Below are positions 1 through 6,847 of a stretch of 18,382 bases of DNA, one piece after another (position 1 is the first letter of the stretch; each line of letters begins with the position of its first letter). The stretch covers positions 1 through 18,382 of the forward strand of contig JAIDQW010000469.1 in assembly GCA_029062075.1 (NCBI GenBank). The letters run 5' to 3'. The position numbers were made by a program, and so were the translations under genes. The notes under the pieces are model-generated. The model did not search any database. It had not been told where the DNA came from and saw only the letters and a list, made by a program, of their open reading frames with translations. The DNA is from Paramuribaculum sp. Its GTDB lineage: Bacteria > Bacteroidota > Bacteroidia > Bacteroidales > Muribaculaceae.

Positions 1-18
1 CATTTAAGCAGCTATTAT

Positions 19-48
19 TTTGTGAAACAGCGAAAAGTATATATTTTG
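19..48 (+). promoter_or_regulatory. Possible promoter of the surface-protein gene
   Basis: TTTG at 19-22 resembles a Bacteroidota -33 element. ATATTTTG at 41-48 is one mismatch from the -7 consensus TAnnTTTG, and the spacer is 18 nt. Transcription would start a few bases past 48, leaving a 5' leader of about 20 nt before the ATG at 75. The match is imperfect and the region is AT-rich, so chance agreement is quite possible. Confidence 0.3.
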
Positions 49-74
49 CATTATTAATTTTTCACCCTACAGGA

Positions 75-2507
75 ATGGAAAAAAGTTTTTGCAACTATAT
101 AATTGCCGTAATAGCATTCTTTACATGCTCTATGGCTTTCGGTCAGACACAGACAGTGGTTCCGGATTTCACTGTCGGTGAGCTCTCGTATAAAATTCTC
201 GAGGACAATAAATTGGGAATAACTGGCTTTGCCGAAGATGTTACTACACAGCCAATGCGACTGGAGATTCCGACTAAGGTAACATATAATGATACCGAAT
301 ATGATGTGGAAAAAATTGAGCAATATGCCTTTGCTAATTCAACTTTCACAGAGGTTGTTATAGGATCTTCTATTGTTAATATAGGTGACGGTGCATTTCA
401 GGGAGCCGCCATTATTAAACTGTATATTCCTAAGAATGTTTTGACTATTGGTAAATATTGTTTTGAGAACTGCACCAGGCTTCGTTCAATTTACACACCG
501 GGATTATCTCTTGCAGTCATTCCTGAAGCGGCATTCAGAGGATGTAGAAATCTCTTATCCACCAAAGAGGTTTCAAACAACCAGGTTGAAACTATGTTGA
601 TCGGACCTGAAGTCACATCCATCGCTGCAAACGCATTCAAAGGTTGTTCCAAACTCACTACTGTTACTATCCCGAACAAAGTTCTGGAAGTTGGAGCGGA
701 TGCTTTTTCTGATTGCTCATCACTCCAACGTATTATACTTGGCAATGACTTGACAACATTGGGCAGTGGAATATTCTCGGGGTGTACGGAACTTAAGGAA
801 GTTATCATTAAAGCTCCGGCTGTCATTGAGTCAAACAAATCCCTCATATCGGATGCCACAATATATGTTGACAGCGATCTTATTGAGGAATATGAACAGA
901 GTAATGCTTGGGGTAACTCCAATAACACTTTTGAGCCCCTCGTTCCTCTCACTTACACCATCAAGCTCCGTTCATCAGCAGGCATAACCTCGGAAATGCC
1001 TAAAATTATTTCTTTGCCGCTGAAAACCACCCAGAATATTCAAGCGACATTATCCGGTCAGGAGTTCATGGGCGTATTACCCTCCGGTAATGACTATATC
1101 AATAAATGGTCAAGTTCAAACACTCAGGTTGCTACTGTTAATGATAATGGCACTGTCTCCGCTGTTGGAAAAGGCACTGCTTTCATTACTGCATCTACTG
1201 AATTTCAATACAATACATTTACTCAAACTTGCGAGGTTGCGGTTGATTTTGATACGCCTACCGGTATAAAAATTTCATCTCAAGATAATAAACTGGCGCT
1301 CGGAACTGAGTTAGAGCTTAAAGCTCAGGTGCTACCTGCCGGAGCTTTGCAGCAATTCACATGGTCATCAAGCAATGAAAAGATAGCCACTATTAGTAAG
1401 GAAGGAATAATCACACCTAAAACTGTTGGAACGGTCGTATTTAGAGCTTCTTCTGATGTTGATCCCGATATTTATTCTTCATACTCGGTTAATGTCTATT
1501 ATGCTAAACCCACGTCCATTGACCTTGAAATAGTATCGGACACTCTCAGAATAGGTGACCTCGCTAATATCAAAGCTACTGTCAACCCCTACCCTTTTGC
1601 TGCACAAAGTGTTCAGTGGTTTTCAAGCGATAATAAGGTAGCGACTATAACTCAAACTGGAGATATTGAATGCCTCTCTGTCGGTAAAGTAATAATTTCG
1701 GCAATGAGTACTAACGATAAAAGTATTGTCGGCACTAAAGAGCTTTACGTTGACTATTCATTACCCACTGATATGTCTATTTCTACTCAGAATATTGACA
1801 TGAAGATTGGAGATGTAACCCGCATTCAGTTCACTGTTGAGCCGGCTGGGGCTGAGCAGAAAGCTGATTGGGTCAGCGCTGATGAGGAAATTGCTAAGGT
1901 TGATTCTGAAGGTAATATCACTGCTGTTGGAATTGGCGAAACCACTATAACAGGAATTGCCGGAACTGTAAAAGCATCTTGCAGCGTTACAGTGGATTAC
2001 GCCGATCCGGTTAGAGTTGTATTAAACTATACCGGTGTAAACGTTAATATAGGAGACAGCGTGCAGATTGTTGCCAGAGTTCTTCCTGCAGGGGCGCGTC
2101 AGGAAATTATATGGAGTGTGGATAATGATTCCGTCGCTACCATTACCCAGGAAGGGATGGTTTTTGGAAATGTTAAAGGCACAACCCACATTATTGCGAG
2201 AGCTGCCGCTAAACCAACTGTATTTGAGGGTTGCAACATTATCGTTCTGGAGCCGGCTTATGAACAGGATCCCGGATATAACGCTATTGAGGATATAACT
2301 TCCAGTCGTTTCTCTACTCAGATTGACGGCTCATCAATTATTATAACCGGACTAAAACCTTCGGAGTTAATAAGTATTTTTGACATCTCCGGTAAATGTG
2401 TTTTCCATTCTGTCATTCCTGCAGACGGAACAGTCTCAGCTGGTCCGCTCCGCAAGGGTATTTACGTTGTGCGTTCTGCCGGACAATCTGTCAAAATCAA
2501 AATCTGA
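75..2507 (+). CDS. Secreted surface protein: BspA-type LRR, five Big_2 Ig-like repeats, type IX sorting domain
   Basis: This 810-residue protein is probably exported and attached to, or released from, the cell surface. Residues 1-23 form a signal peptide (short charged start, hydrophobic core, likely cut after AFG). Residues about 60-285 carry leucine-rich repeats of the LRR_5/BspA type, with recurring AF.GC..L units. Residues about 293-725 contain five Ig-like Big_2 domains, marked by Trp at 345, 430, 515, 599 and 680 followed by a (V/I)A.(V/I) strand and a G.(V/I/T) turn. Residues about 741-810 look like a type A C-terminal sorting domain: a FDISGK-like strand, then GIYVVRSAGQSVKIKI. BspA-like LRRs and Big_2 domains occur in adhesins of other bacteria, so adhesion is a reasonable but unproven role. 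The last part of the export route would be the type IX system, whose translocon gene sprA lies in this window. The pseudouridine synthase gene follows after 9 nt, so the two may be co-transcribed. The specific ligand is unknown. Confidence 0.87.
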   Translation: MEKSFCNYIIAVIAFFTCSMAFGQTQTVVPDFTVGELSYKILEDNKLGITGFAEDVTTQPMRLEIPTKVTYNDTEYDVEKIEQYAFANSTFTEVVIGSSIVNIGDGAFQGAAIIKLYIPKNVLTIGKYCFENCTRLRSIYTPGLSLAVIPEAAFRGCRNLLSTKEVSNNQVETMLIGPEVTSIAANAFKGCSKLTTVTIPNKVLEVGADAFSDCSSLQRIILGNDLTTLGSGIFSGCTELKEVIIKAPAVIESNKSLISDATIYVDSDLIEEYEQSNAWGNSNNTFEPLVPLTYTIKLRSSAGITSEMPKIISLPLKTTQNIQATLSGQEFMGVLPSGNDYINKWSSSNTQVATVNDNGTVSAVGKGTAFITASTEFQYNTFTQTCEVAVDFDTPTGIKISSQDNKLALGTELELKAQVLPAGALQQFTWSSSNEKIATISKEGIITPKTVGTVVFRASSDVDPDIYSSYSVNVYYAKPTSIDLEIVSDTLRIGDLANIKATVNPYPFAAQSVQWFSSDNKVATITQTGDIECLSVGKVIISAMSTNDKSIVGTKELYVDYSLPTDMSISTQNIDMKIGDVTRIQFTVEPAGAEQKADWVSADEEIAKVDSEGNITAVGIGETTITGIAGTVKASCSVTVDYADPVRVVLNYTGVNVNIGDSVQIVARVLPAGARQEIIWSVDNDSVATITQEGMVFGNVKGTTHIIARAAAKPTVFEGCNIIVLEPAYEQDPGYNAIEDITSSRFSTQIDGSSIIITGLKPSELISIFDISGKCVFHSVIPADGTVSAGPLRKGIYVVRSAGQSVKIKI
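951..2249 (+). repeat. Five tandem Ig-like (Big_2) protein repeats
   Basis: These are protein-level repeats inside the surface-protein gene. The marker Trp codons lie at 1107, 1362, 1617, 1869 and 2112, giving periods of 85, 85, 84 and 81 codons. Each unit ends a proline-rich stretch, has a W-S-(S/x)-(D/N) segment, then (V/I)A.(V/I) and a glycine turn. The DNA of the units is clearly diverged by eye, so this is an old duplication rather than a recent slippage tract. The stack probably makes a stiff stalk lifting the N-terminal LRR domain from the surface. Confidence 0.8.
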
Positions 2508-2516
2508 AAACCGATA

Positions 2517-3194
2517 ATGCAAGTCGTTTACGAGGATAATCACATTATTATTGTAAACAAAGCTATTGGGGAAATAGTGCAAGGTGAAAAAACAGGTGAC
2601 TCCCCTCTTGTGGACATTGTCAGACAATACATTAAGGAAAAATATTCCAAACCGGGTAATGTTTTTTGTGGAGTTGTTCATCGACTCGACCGACCGGTGA
2701 GCGGTTTGGTAGTATTTGCCAAAACATCAAAAGCTCTTACACGCCTGAATGAGATGTTCCGTAAAGGTGAGGTTCAGAAAACATACTGGGCTGTCACTTC
2801 TGGAATGCCGCCTGAACCGCAGGCAAGGATTCAGGGATACATCAAATCTATAGAAAAAACGAATAAGAGCTATTTCTATTCCACCCCGGTACCGGAATCA
2901 AAACAAGCGGCTTTATCATATAAGCTCATTGCGCAAGGCACAAATTATAATCTGCTTGAAATTAATCTGGAAACTGGGCGTAAACATCAGATAAGAGTTC
3001 AACTTGCTTCTATCGGCTGCCCAATCAAAGGAGATCTCAAATATGGAGCCAAAAGAAGCAATCCGGATGGAGGTATCTCATTGATAGCTCGGCGAATTAA
3101 GTTCATTCACCCTGTCAGTGGGAAAGAAATAGATATAACGGCTCCGGTGCCTGATGAAAAGCTTTGGCATGAACTTGAGCAGAAGGTCAACTGA
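2517..3194 (+). CDS. RluA-family RNA pseudouridine synthase
   Basis: This 225-residue cytoplasmic enzyme should convert specific uridines in rRNA or tRNA to pseudouridine. The signature HRLDRPVSGLVVFAKT spans residues 55-70, with Asp58 as the expected catalytic residue. The second family motif, LETGRKHQIRVQL with the following GD.KYG, lies at 151-177. There is no N-terminal S4 RNA-binding domain, so it is a short RluA/TruC-like form. Which RNA and which position it modifies cannot be told from sequence alone. Its ATG is 9 nt after the stop of the surface-protein gene, with no visible promoter or terminator between, so it is probably read from the same transcript. Its last 8 bases overlap the 3' end of the convergent metA gene. 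Confidence 0.93.
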   Translation: MQVVYEDNHIIIVNKAIGEIVQGEKTGDSPLVDIVRQYIKEKYSKPGNVFCGVVHRLDRPVSGLVVFAKTSKALTRLNEMFRKGEVQKTYWAVTSGMPPEPQARIQGYIKSIEKTNKSYFYSTPVPESKQAALSYKLIAQGTNYNLLEINLETGRKHQIRVQLASIGCPIKGDLKYGAKRSNPDGGISLIARRIKFIHPVSGKEIDITAPVPDEKLWHELEQKVN

Positions 3195-4092
3195 CCGGCT
3201 CTATACCGCAAACTCCCTTTTCGGAAACATAGAAATTCAGCCAGTTGTTAAACAGCAATCTTGAGTGAGCACGCCATCTCACTATTGGCGGAAGTTCCGG
3301 ATTATTTTCCGGATAATAATTCTTCGGAATTTGAGGATTCATACCCTTGGCTAAATCCCTTTTGTACTCTCCGTCAAGAGTAAGTGGAGAATATTCCGAA
3401 TGACCTGTTATATAGAAATCGTGTCCCTCCCTCTCACCTATTATATAAACACCGGATTCATCGCTTGATGATATTACCTCAAGATACTTATTAGTTTCTA
3501 TCTCGCTTCTGTCAAAACCTATAAAACGGCTGTGAGGCACATAAAACTCATCATCAAAACCATTCACTATTTTTGATTTCGGCTTATCGCAATGATGAGC
3601 GAACACCCCTGATATCTTTTGCTCATATAACTGTTTGCTTATTCCATAACGATTATATAGACCCGCAAAAGCCGCCCAGCAGATATACAGAGTTGAGCGT
3701 ACATATTTTCTGGCACAATCCATCACACCTTTAAGTTCCTCCCAGTAATCCACATCTTCAAAATCTACCCGTTCAAGTGGGGCTCCGGTTATTATCATTC
3801 CGTCAAAGGTATCGGCACCGAACGCCTCAAACTTTTTGTAAAACCGAAGCAGATGTTCTGCCGGAGTAGTTTTTGAAGTATGACTCGCCGGTTCAAACAG
3901 AGATATCTCTACCGGCAGAGGAGATGAACTTAATAGTCTTATCAAATCTGTCTCGGTAGTAATTTTTATTGGCATCAGATTCAACACCGCAATTCTGAGA
4001 GGTGTTGAATTACCATGTTCAATACATGTTACCACGCCCTCATCTTCAAGAGCTGATATTGCGGGCAACCCCTTCTGAACCTTTACACCCAT
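3187..4092 (-). CDS. metA: MetA-family homoserine O-acyltransferase, predicted acetyl-CoA specific
   Basis: The 301-residue protein activates the hydroxyl of L-homoserine with an acyl group, the first dedicated step of methionine synthesis. Expected active-site residues can be aligned to E. coli MetA with a constant offset of 4: nucleophile Cys138 in LYICWAA, His231 and Glu233 in TGHSEYS, Lys159 in KISGVF, Ser188 in PHSR and Arg245. The acyl-CoA specificity position (111 in E. coli and Bacillus cereus) is Glu107 in ITGAPLERVDF. Published work on the B. cereus enzyme ties Glu here to acetyl-CoA and Gly to succinyl-CoA, so O-acetylhomoserine is the predicted product. Phe142 replaces a Gln that I remember as usual after the nucleophile (CWAAQAG). 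The ATG shares one base with the stop of the upstream NlpC/P60 gene (TGATG), which suggests translational coupling. No SAM or other riboswitch is visible upstream. Confidence 0.94.
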   Translation of the reverse strand: MGVKVQKGLPAISALEDEGVVTCIEHGNSTPLRIAVLNLMPIKITTETDLIRLLSSSPLPVEISLFEPASHTSKTTPAEHLLRFYKKFEAFGADTFDGMIITGAPLERVDFEDVDYWEELKGVMDCARKYVRSTLYICWAAFAGLYNRYGISKQLYEQKISGVFAHHCDKPKSKIVNGFDDEFYVPHSRFIGFDRSEIETNKYLEVISSSDESGVYIIGEREGHDFYITGHSEYSPLTLDGEYKRDLAKGMNPQIPKNYYPENNPELPPIVRWRAHSRLLFNNWLNFYVSEKGVCGIEPVS

Positions 4093-4946
4093 CAGTCAAA
4101 AAAATCAGATACTATGGAATCTATCTTCTGTTCAACCACCTCATCAAGAATTTTGCGGCGCTGCTTCTCAAGCGCGGCTCTGGTTGATTCACCCGGTGTT
4201 GCTGCTACAAGTTTCTCGGTCGCTTTGTCAACAGTCCTTTTAACAACTGTTGCAGCAAGGTCTTTAACATGCTCTTTCGATGATTTTTTTGTTCCGGCAA
4301 TCAGAATATCACCATTCCCTCCAGGTTTCTCGGTTGAAGGAGTTGATGGCTTTGTTGTGGAAGGATTTTCCGATTTCCCTTTTTTGCCTGAAACCATTGC
4401 ATAATATTGCGCTACCCTGCCGCAGGAATGATAAGTTTTCACATAATAATCTTCACTTAGTGATGACACTATAACTCCCTTGCTGGTTGAAGCATGGATC
4501 ATATTGCCGTCACCTATATACATCCCTACATGAGAAATACTGCTGCTACCCGATCGGGTTGAGAAAAACAAAAGGTCACCGGGCTGCAAATCCCTTTTAT
4601 TTATCTTGGCGCACCACTCACCCTGTTGCGCTGAATTGCGTGGTAACTTAATGGACAAAGCATTATCAAAAACCATGCACACCATTCCGCTGCAATCTAC
4701 ACCGCTTTTGCTGTTGCCTCCATATTTATAAGGTGTGCCAAGCCATCCGTTTGCTTCGGTTAGCAGCTTTTTGGTGGGATCAGACATATCTGAAGTAACT
4801 TTAACGGTTGATTGCACCTTCCTGGTTGGAACAACCACACTCTTAGCTACCTTATTAACCGCAGTTATACCCTTTCTACCCGAATGGCACGAAGTAAACA
4901 TGATGCCCAACACAGTTATTGCTACAAAAAGTACTTTTCCTTTCAT
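4092..4946 (-). CDS. NlpC/P60-family peptidoglycan hydrolase, lipoprotein
   Basis: From the preferred ATG at 4946 this is a 284-residue protein. The start MKGKVLFVAITVLGIMFTSC is a lipoprotein signal peptide with lipid-modified Cys20, so it should sit in the envelope. The NlpC/P60 domain covers about residues 60-182: catalytic Cys85 in VDCSG, His139 in SHVGMYIG and His151 in MIHAST. Family members cut peptide stems of peptidoglycan, usually the D-Glu to meso-DAP bond. The last 100 residues or so are not part of the domain: a Ser/Thr/Pro/Lys linker followed by charged, helix-like sequence ending in DSIVSDFFD. A longer frame opens at 4973 and would add nine residues before the signal peptide. 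I reject it because it disrupts the lipoprotein signal and lies at or before the likely transcription start. The gene leads into metA with a one-base overlap, a pairing without obvious functional logic. Confidence 0.9.
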   Translation of the reverse strand: MKGKVLFVAITVLGIMFTSCHSGRKGITAVNKVAKSVVVPTRKVQSTVKVTSDMSDPTKKLLTEANGWLGTPYKYGGNSKSGVDCSGMVCMVFDNALSIKLPRNSAQQGEWCAKINKRDLQPGDLLFFSTRSGSSSISHVGMYIGDGNMIHASTSKGVIVSSLSEDYYVKTYHSCGRVAQYYAMVSGKKGKSENPSTTKPSTPSTEKPGGNGDILIAGTKKSSKEHVKDLAATVVKRTVDKATEKLVAATPGESTRAALEKQRRKILDEVVEQKIDSIVSDFFD

Positions 4947-4977
4947 AATGTGACATGGTTTCAGGTAAGTCATGCCA

Positions 4978-4985
4978 CAAATTTA
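4978..4985 (-). promoter_or_regulatory. -7 promoter box for the NlpC/P60-metA unit
   Basis: Read leftward, bases 4985-4978 are TAAATTTG, an exact match to TAnnTTTG. No TTTG-like -33 element is visible 19-21 nt further upstream, so support rests on the -7 box and its place. Transcription would begin around 4971-4974 and leave about 25 nt of leader before the ATG at 4946. This position also argues against the longer reading frame starting at 4973. Confidence 0.4.
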
Positions 4986-5133
4986 CAATATATTCCGCTA
5001 CTATTTAATACACACACCGGTAATTCTGTCACTATTTCACCCATTTAACTGCATTTTTGACACAAATTCACCCGGTACATACCACATTTTCACATTTATA
5101 CCATAAATTTTACTTAAACTACACCACACCTAT

Positions 5134-5149
5134 ATTAAATCGGTTTAAT
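5134..5149. promoter_or_regulatory. Operator-like inverted repeat upstream of htrA
   Basis: ATTAAATCGGTTTAAT has two perfect 6-base arms (5134-5139 and 5144-5149) around TCGG. It lies about 48 nt before the rightward -7 box of htrA. Such a short symmetric site could bind a dimeric regulator, but AT-rich intergenic DNA gives such repeats by chance. No T-run follows, so it is not a terminator. Confidence 0.25.
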
Positions 5150-5197
5150 TTACCTTTTTTTATTACTACCGTTCTATCTGATAACTGTTTCTTGCAC

Positions 5198-5205
5198 TAT
5201 ATTTG
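5198..5205 (+). promoter_or_regulatory. -7 promoter box for htrA
   Basis: TATATTTG matches the TAnnTTTG consensus exactly. The best -33 candidate is TCTG at 5177-5180, 17 nt upstream, which is weak in both sequence and spacing. Transcription would start near 5210 and give a leader of about 45 nt before the ATG at 5256. Confidence 0.45.
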
Positions 5206-5255
5206 CCACAAACCTATTGGATATATCACATTTTGAATTTTCAAACTATTAGAAT

Positions 5256-6773
5256 ATGAAAAAAACATTCCAACCATTATTGCTTGCGGGTGCGATTGCA
5301 TTGGTATTCACTGCAACCGGATTTGCAATCTCTAAAGTAACATCTTCTAACGATACCGACAATTCTACCGTTCTCCTCTCCCCCTCAGACCCAAACCAGC
5401 AAACCGGAGCGGCTTTTACGGTTGCATCACACCCGGCTCTTGACACTGATTTCACTAAGGCTGCCGAAAGCACTATCAATGGTGTGGTAAGTATTAAAAG
5501 TTTCGCCACTCCAAGAACATCACAGGGGTTCTCAGACCCCTTCTTCGACTTCTTTTTTGGTGGTCCCGGAAGGCAACAGCCTCAGCGCCAGCAGGAGCAG
5601 AAGCAGCAACCTATGGGATTGGGTAGCGGTGTAATCATTTCGGCTGACGGTTATATTGTAACCAACAACCATGTGATTGACGGAGCGGAAAAACTTGAGA
5701 TAACTCTCAATGACAATCGCACCTTCAACGCAACAGTTATCGGAGCCGACCCTTCTACCGATCTCGCGCTCATAAAAATCGAAGCTAATGACCTCCCTGT
5801 TATTCCGTTTGGCGACAGTGACGCACTCAAAATCGGCGAATGGGTTCTCGCCGTCGGTAATCCTTTCGGCTTCACATCTACTGTTACAGCCGGTATTGTA
5901 AGTGCCAAAGCCCGCTCTATTTCACAAGCTACAAGCAGCCGTCGCATGGGTATTGAATCTTATATCCAGACCGATGCCGCTGTTAATCCCGGAAACTCCG
6001 GAGGCGCCCTTGTTAACCTTCGAGGAGAGTTAATTGGCATAAACACAGCCATATACTCACAAACAGGTAATTATGCGGGATACTCATTTGCTATTCCGAC
6101 CTCTATTGTTACCAAAATCATGACTGACATAAAGCAGTATGGAGCAGTACAGAGAGCATTCCTCGGAGTTTCCTACACAGAACTCAATCCCGAACTGAAA
6201 AAGGAGAATAACATTACTGCTGTTAACGATGGTTTGCTCGTTAGAGAGGTTGTTGACAGAGGAGCGGCTAAAGAAGCAGGAATTGAGCCGGGAGACGTTA
6301 TTATCGCGCTCAACGGTAAGGAAACACACAATGGAGCTCAGCTGATGGAAGCTATGAGCCAGTTCCGTCCCGGTGACAAAGTGAAGATTACCTATGTGCG
6401 TGACAATAAGACATACACAACCGAAGCTACACTTTATAATAATCAGGGTAGCACGCGCATTGTCCAGGCTTCAACAGTTGCCAATCTCGGATGTGCCTTC
6501 AAGAAGCTCAGCGATGACACTAAGAAGGAGCTCAAAATTTCTTCTGGTGTACAGGTTGCAGGGCTCAAGGACGGTCCTTTCAAAGATGCCGGAATCAAAG
6601 AAGGATTTATTATTCTTGATATCAACAACATGAGAGTTAACTCTGCCGAAGATGTGGAAAAAGTGTATAATTCCATAATCAAGAGCGATGATGAATATGA
6701 CAAAGTGATGTTTATTACCGGTATTTATCCCACCGGCAAAAAAATGTACTACGCGGTTGATATATCAGAATAA
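5256..6773 (+). CDS. htrA: HtrA/DegP-family periplasmic serine protease with two PDZ domains
   Basis: This 505-residue protease-chaperone should degrade or hold misfolded envelope proteins. Residues 8-27 are a hydrophobic export segment ending in GFA, serving as signal peptide or anchor. The trypsin-like domain covers about residues 68-295 with the complete triad: His139 in TNNHVIDG, Asp169 in STDLALIK and Ser248 in NPGNSGGAL. Between the first strands is a flexible insert at about 100-120, very rich in Gln, Arg and Pro, where DegP-type proteins carry the LA loop. PDZ1 is at about 300-392 and PDZ2 at about 405-500, so the domain order and length are those of DegP/DegQ. It appears to be a single-gene transcript: its own -7 box lies upstream and a strong terminator follows the stop by 25 nt. 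In this family expression often rises with envelope stress; only the possible inverted repeat upstream hints at that here. Confidence 0.96.
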   Translation: MKKTFQPLLLAGAIALVFTATGFAISKVTSSNDTDNSTVLLSPSDPNQQTGAAFTVASHPALDTDFTKAAESTINGVVSIKSFATPRTSQGFSDPFFDFFFGGPGRQQPQRQQEQKQQPMGLGSGVIISADGYIVTNNHVIDGAEKLEITLNDNRTFNATVIGADPSTDLALIKIEANDLPVIPFGDSDALKIGEWVLAVGNPFGFTSTVTAGIVSAKARSISQATSSRRMGIESYIQTDAAVNPGNSGGALVNLRGELIGINTAIYSQTGNYAGYSFAIPTSIVTKIMTDIKQYGAVQRAFLGVSYTELNPELKKENNITAVNDGLLVREVVDRGAAKEAGIEPGDVIIALNGKETHNGAQLMEAMSQFRPGDKVKITYVRDNKTYTTEATLYNNQGSTRIVQASTVANLGCAFKKLSDDTKKELKISSGVQVAGLKDGPFKDAGIKEGFIILDINNMRVNSAEDVEKVYNSIIKSDDEYDKVMFITGIYPTGKKMYYAVDISE

Positions 6774-6798
6774 ACTCAACCGGCATCATTTCAACCTA

Positions 6799-6847
6799 TC
6801 CCGCTCCTTCAGGTCATTATTTTGACTGAAAGGAGCGGGATTTTTTT
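6799..6847 (+). terminator. Strong Rho-independent terminator after htrA
   Basis: The left arm TCCCGCTCCTTCAGGTCA (6799-6816) pairs with TGACTGAAAGGAGCGGGA (6823-6840) through a 6-nt loop. The only defect is a one-base shift, giving a small bulge on each side of CAG. Seven T residues follow (6841-6847). It works for the + strand only, as no T-run flanks the other side. It separates htrA from the efflux operon. Confidence 0.93.

Larger units (their letters stand above)
4947..5255. other. Divergent AT-rich intergenic region
   Basis: These 309 bases separate the leftward NlpC/P60-metA unit from the rightward htrA gene and contain no credible ORF or RNA gene. They hold a perfect -7 box for each direction (4978-4985 leftward, 5198-5205 rightward) and an operator-like inverted repeat at 5134-5149. 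A further leftward TAnnTTTG match at 5209-5216 has no partner at the right distance. The middle part (about 5040-5130) is rich in CAC and ACA with short repeats such as TTCACCC and CACATTT, for which I see no function. Confidence 0.7.

Noticed and set aside
491..952. A 153-codon open frame on the - strand within the surface-protein gene
   Set aside because: It lies wholly antisense to a gene with clear domains, and its translation shows no domain or signal of its own.
951..2249. Possible DNA-level tandem repeat or phase-variable tract
   Set aside because: The regularity is in the protein (Big_2 domains); the DNA units are too diverged for recombination or slippage, and no short-unit run is present.
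4114..4404. A 96-codon open frame on the + strand opposite the NlpC/P60 gene
   Set aside because: It mirrors the low-complexity tail of the hydrolase and has no start signal or homology that I recognise.
4947..4973. An N-terminal extension of nine residues on the NlpC/P60 protein
   Set aside because: It would put MTYLKPCHI ahead of a good lipoprotein signal and begins at or upstream of the likely transcription start.
5209..5216. A second leftward -7 match (TAGGTTTG) in the divergent gap
   Set aside because: There is no -33 element at the right spacing, it lies over the htrA transcription start, and it would give a leader of more than 250 nt.
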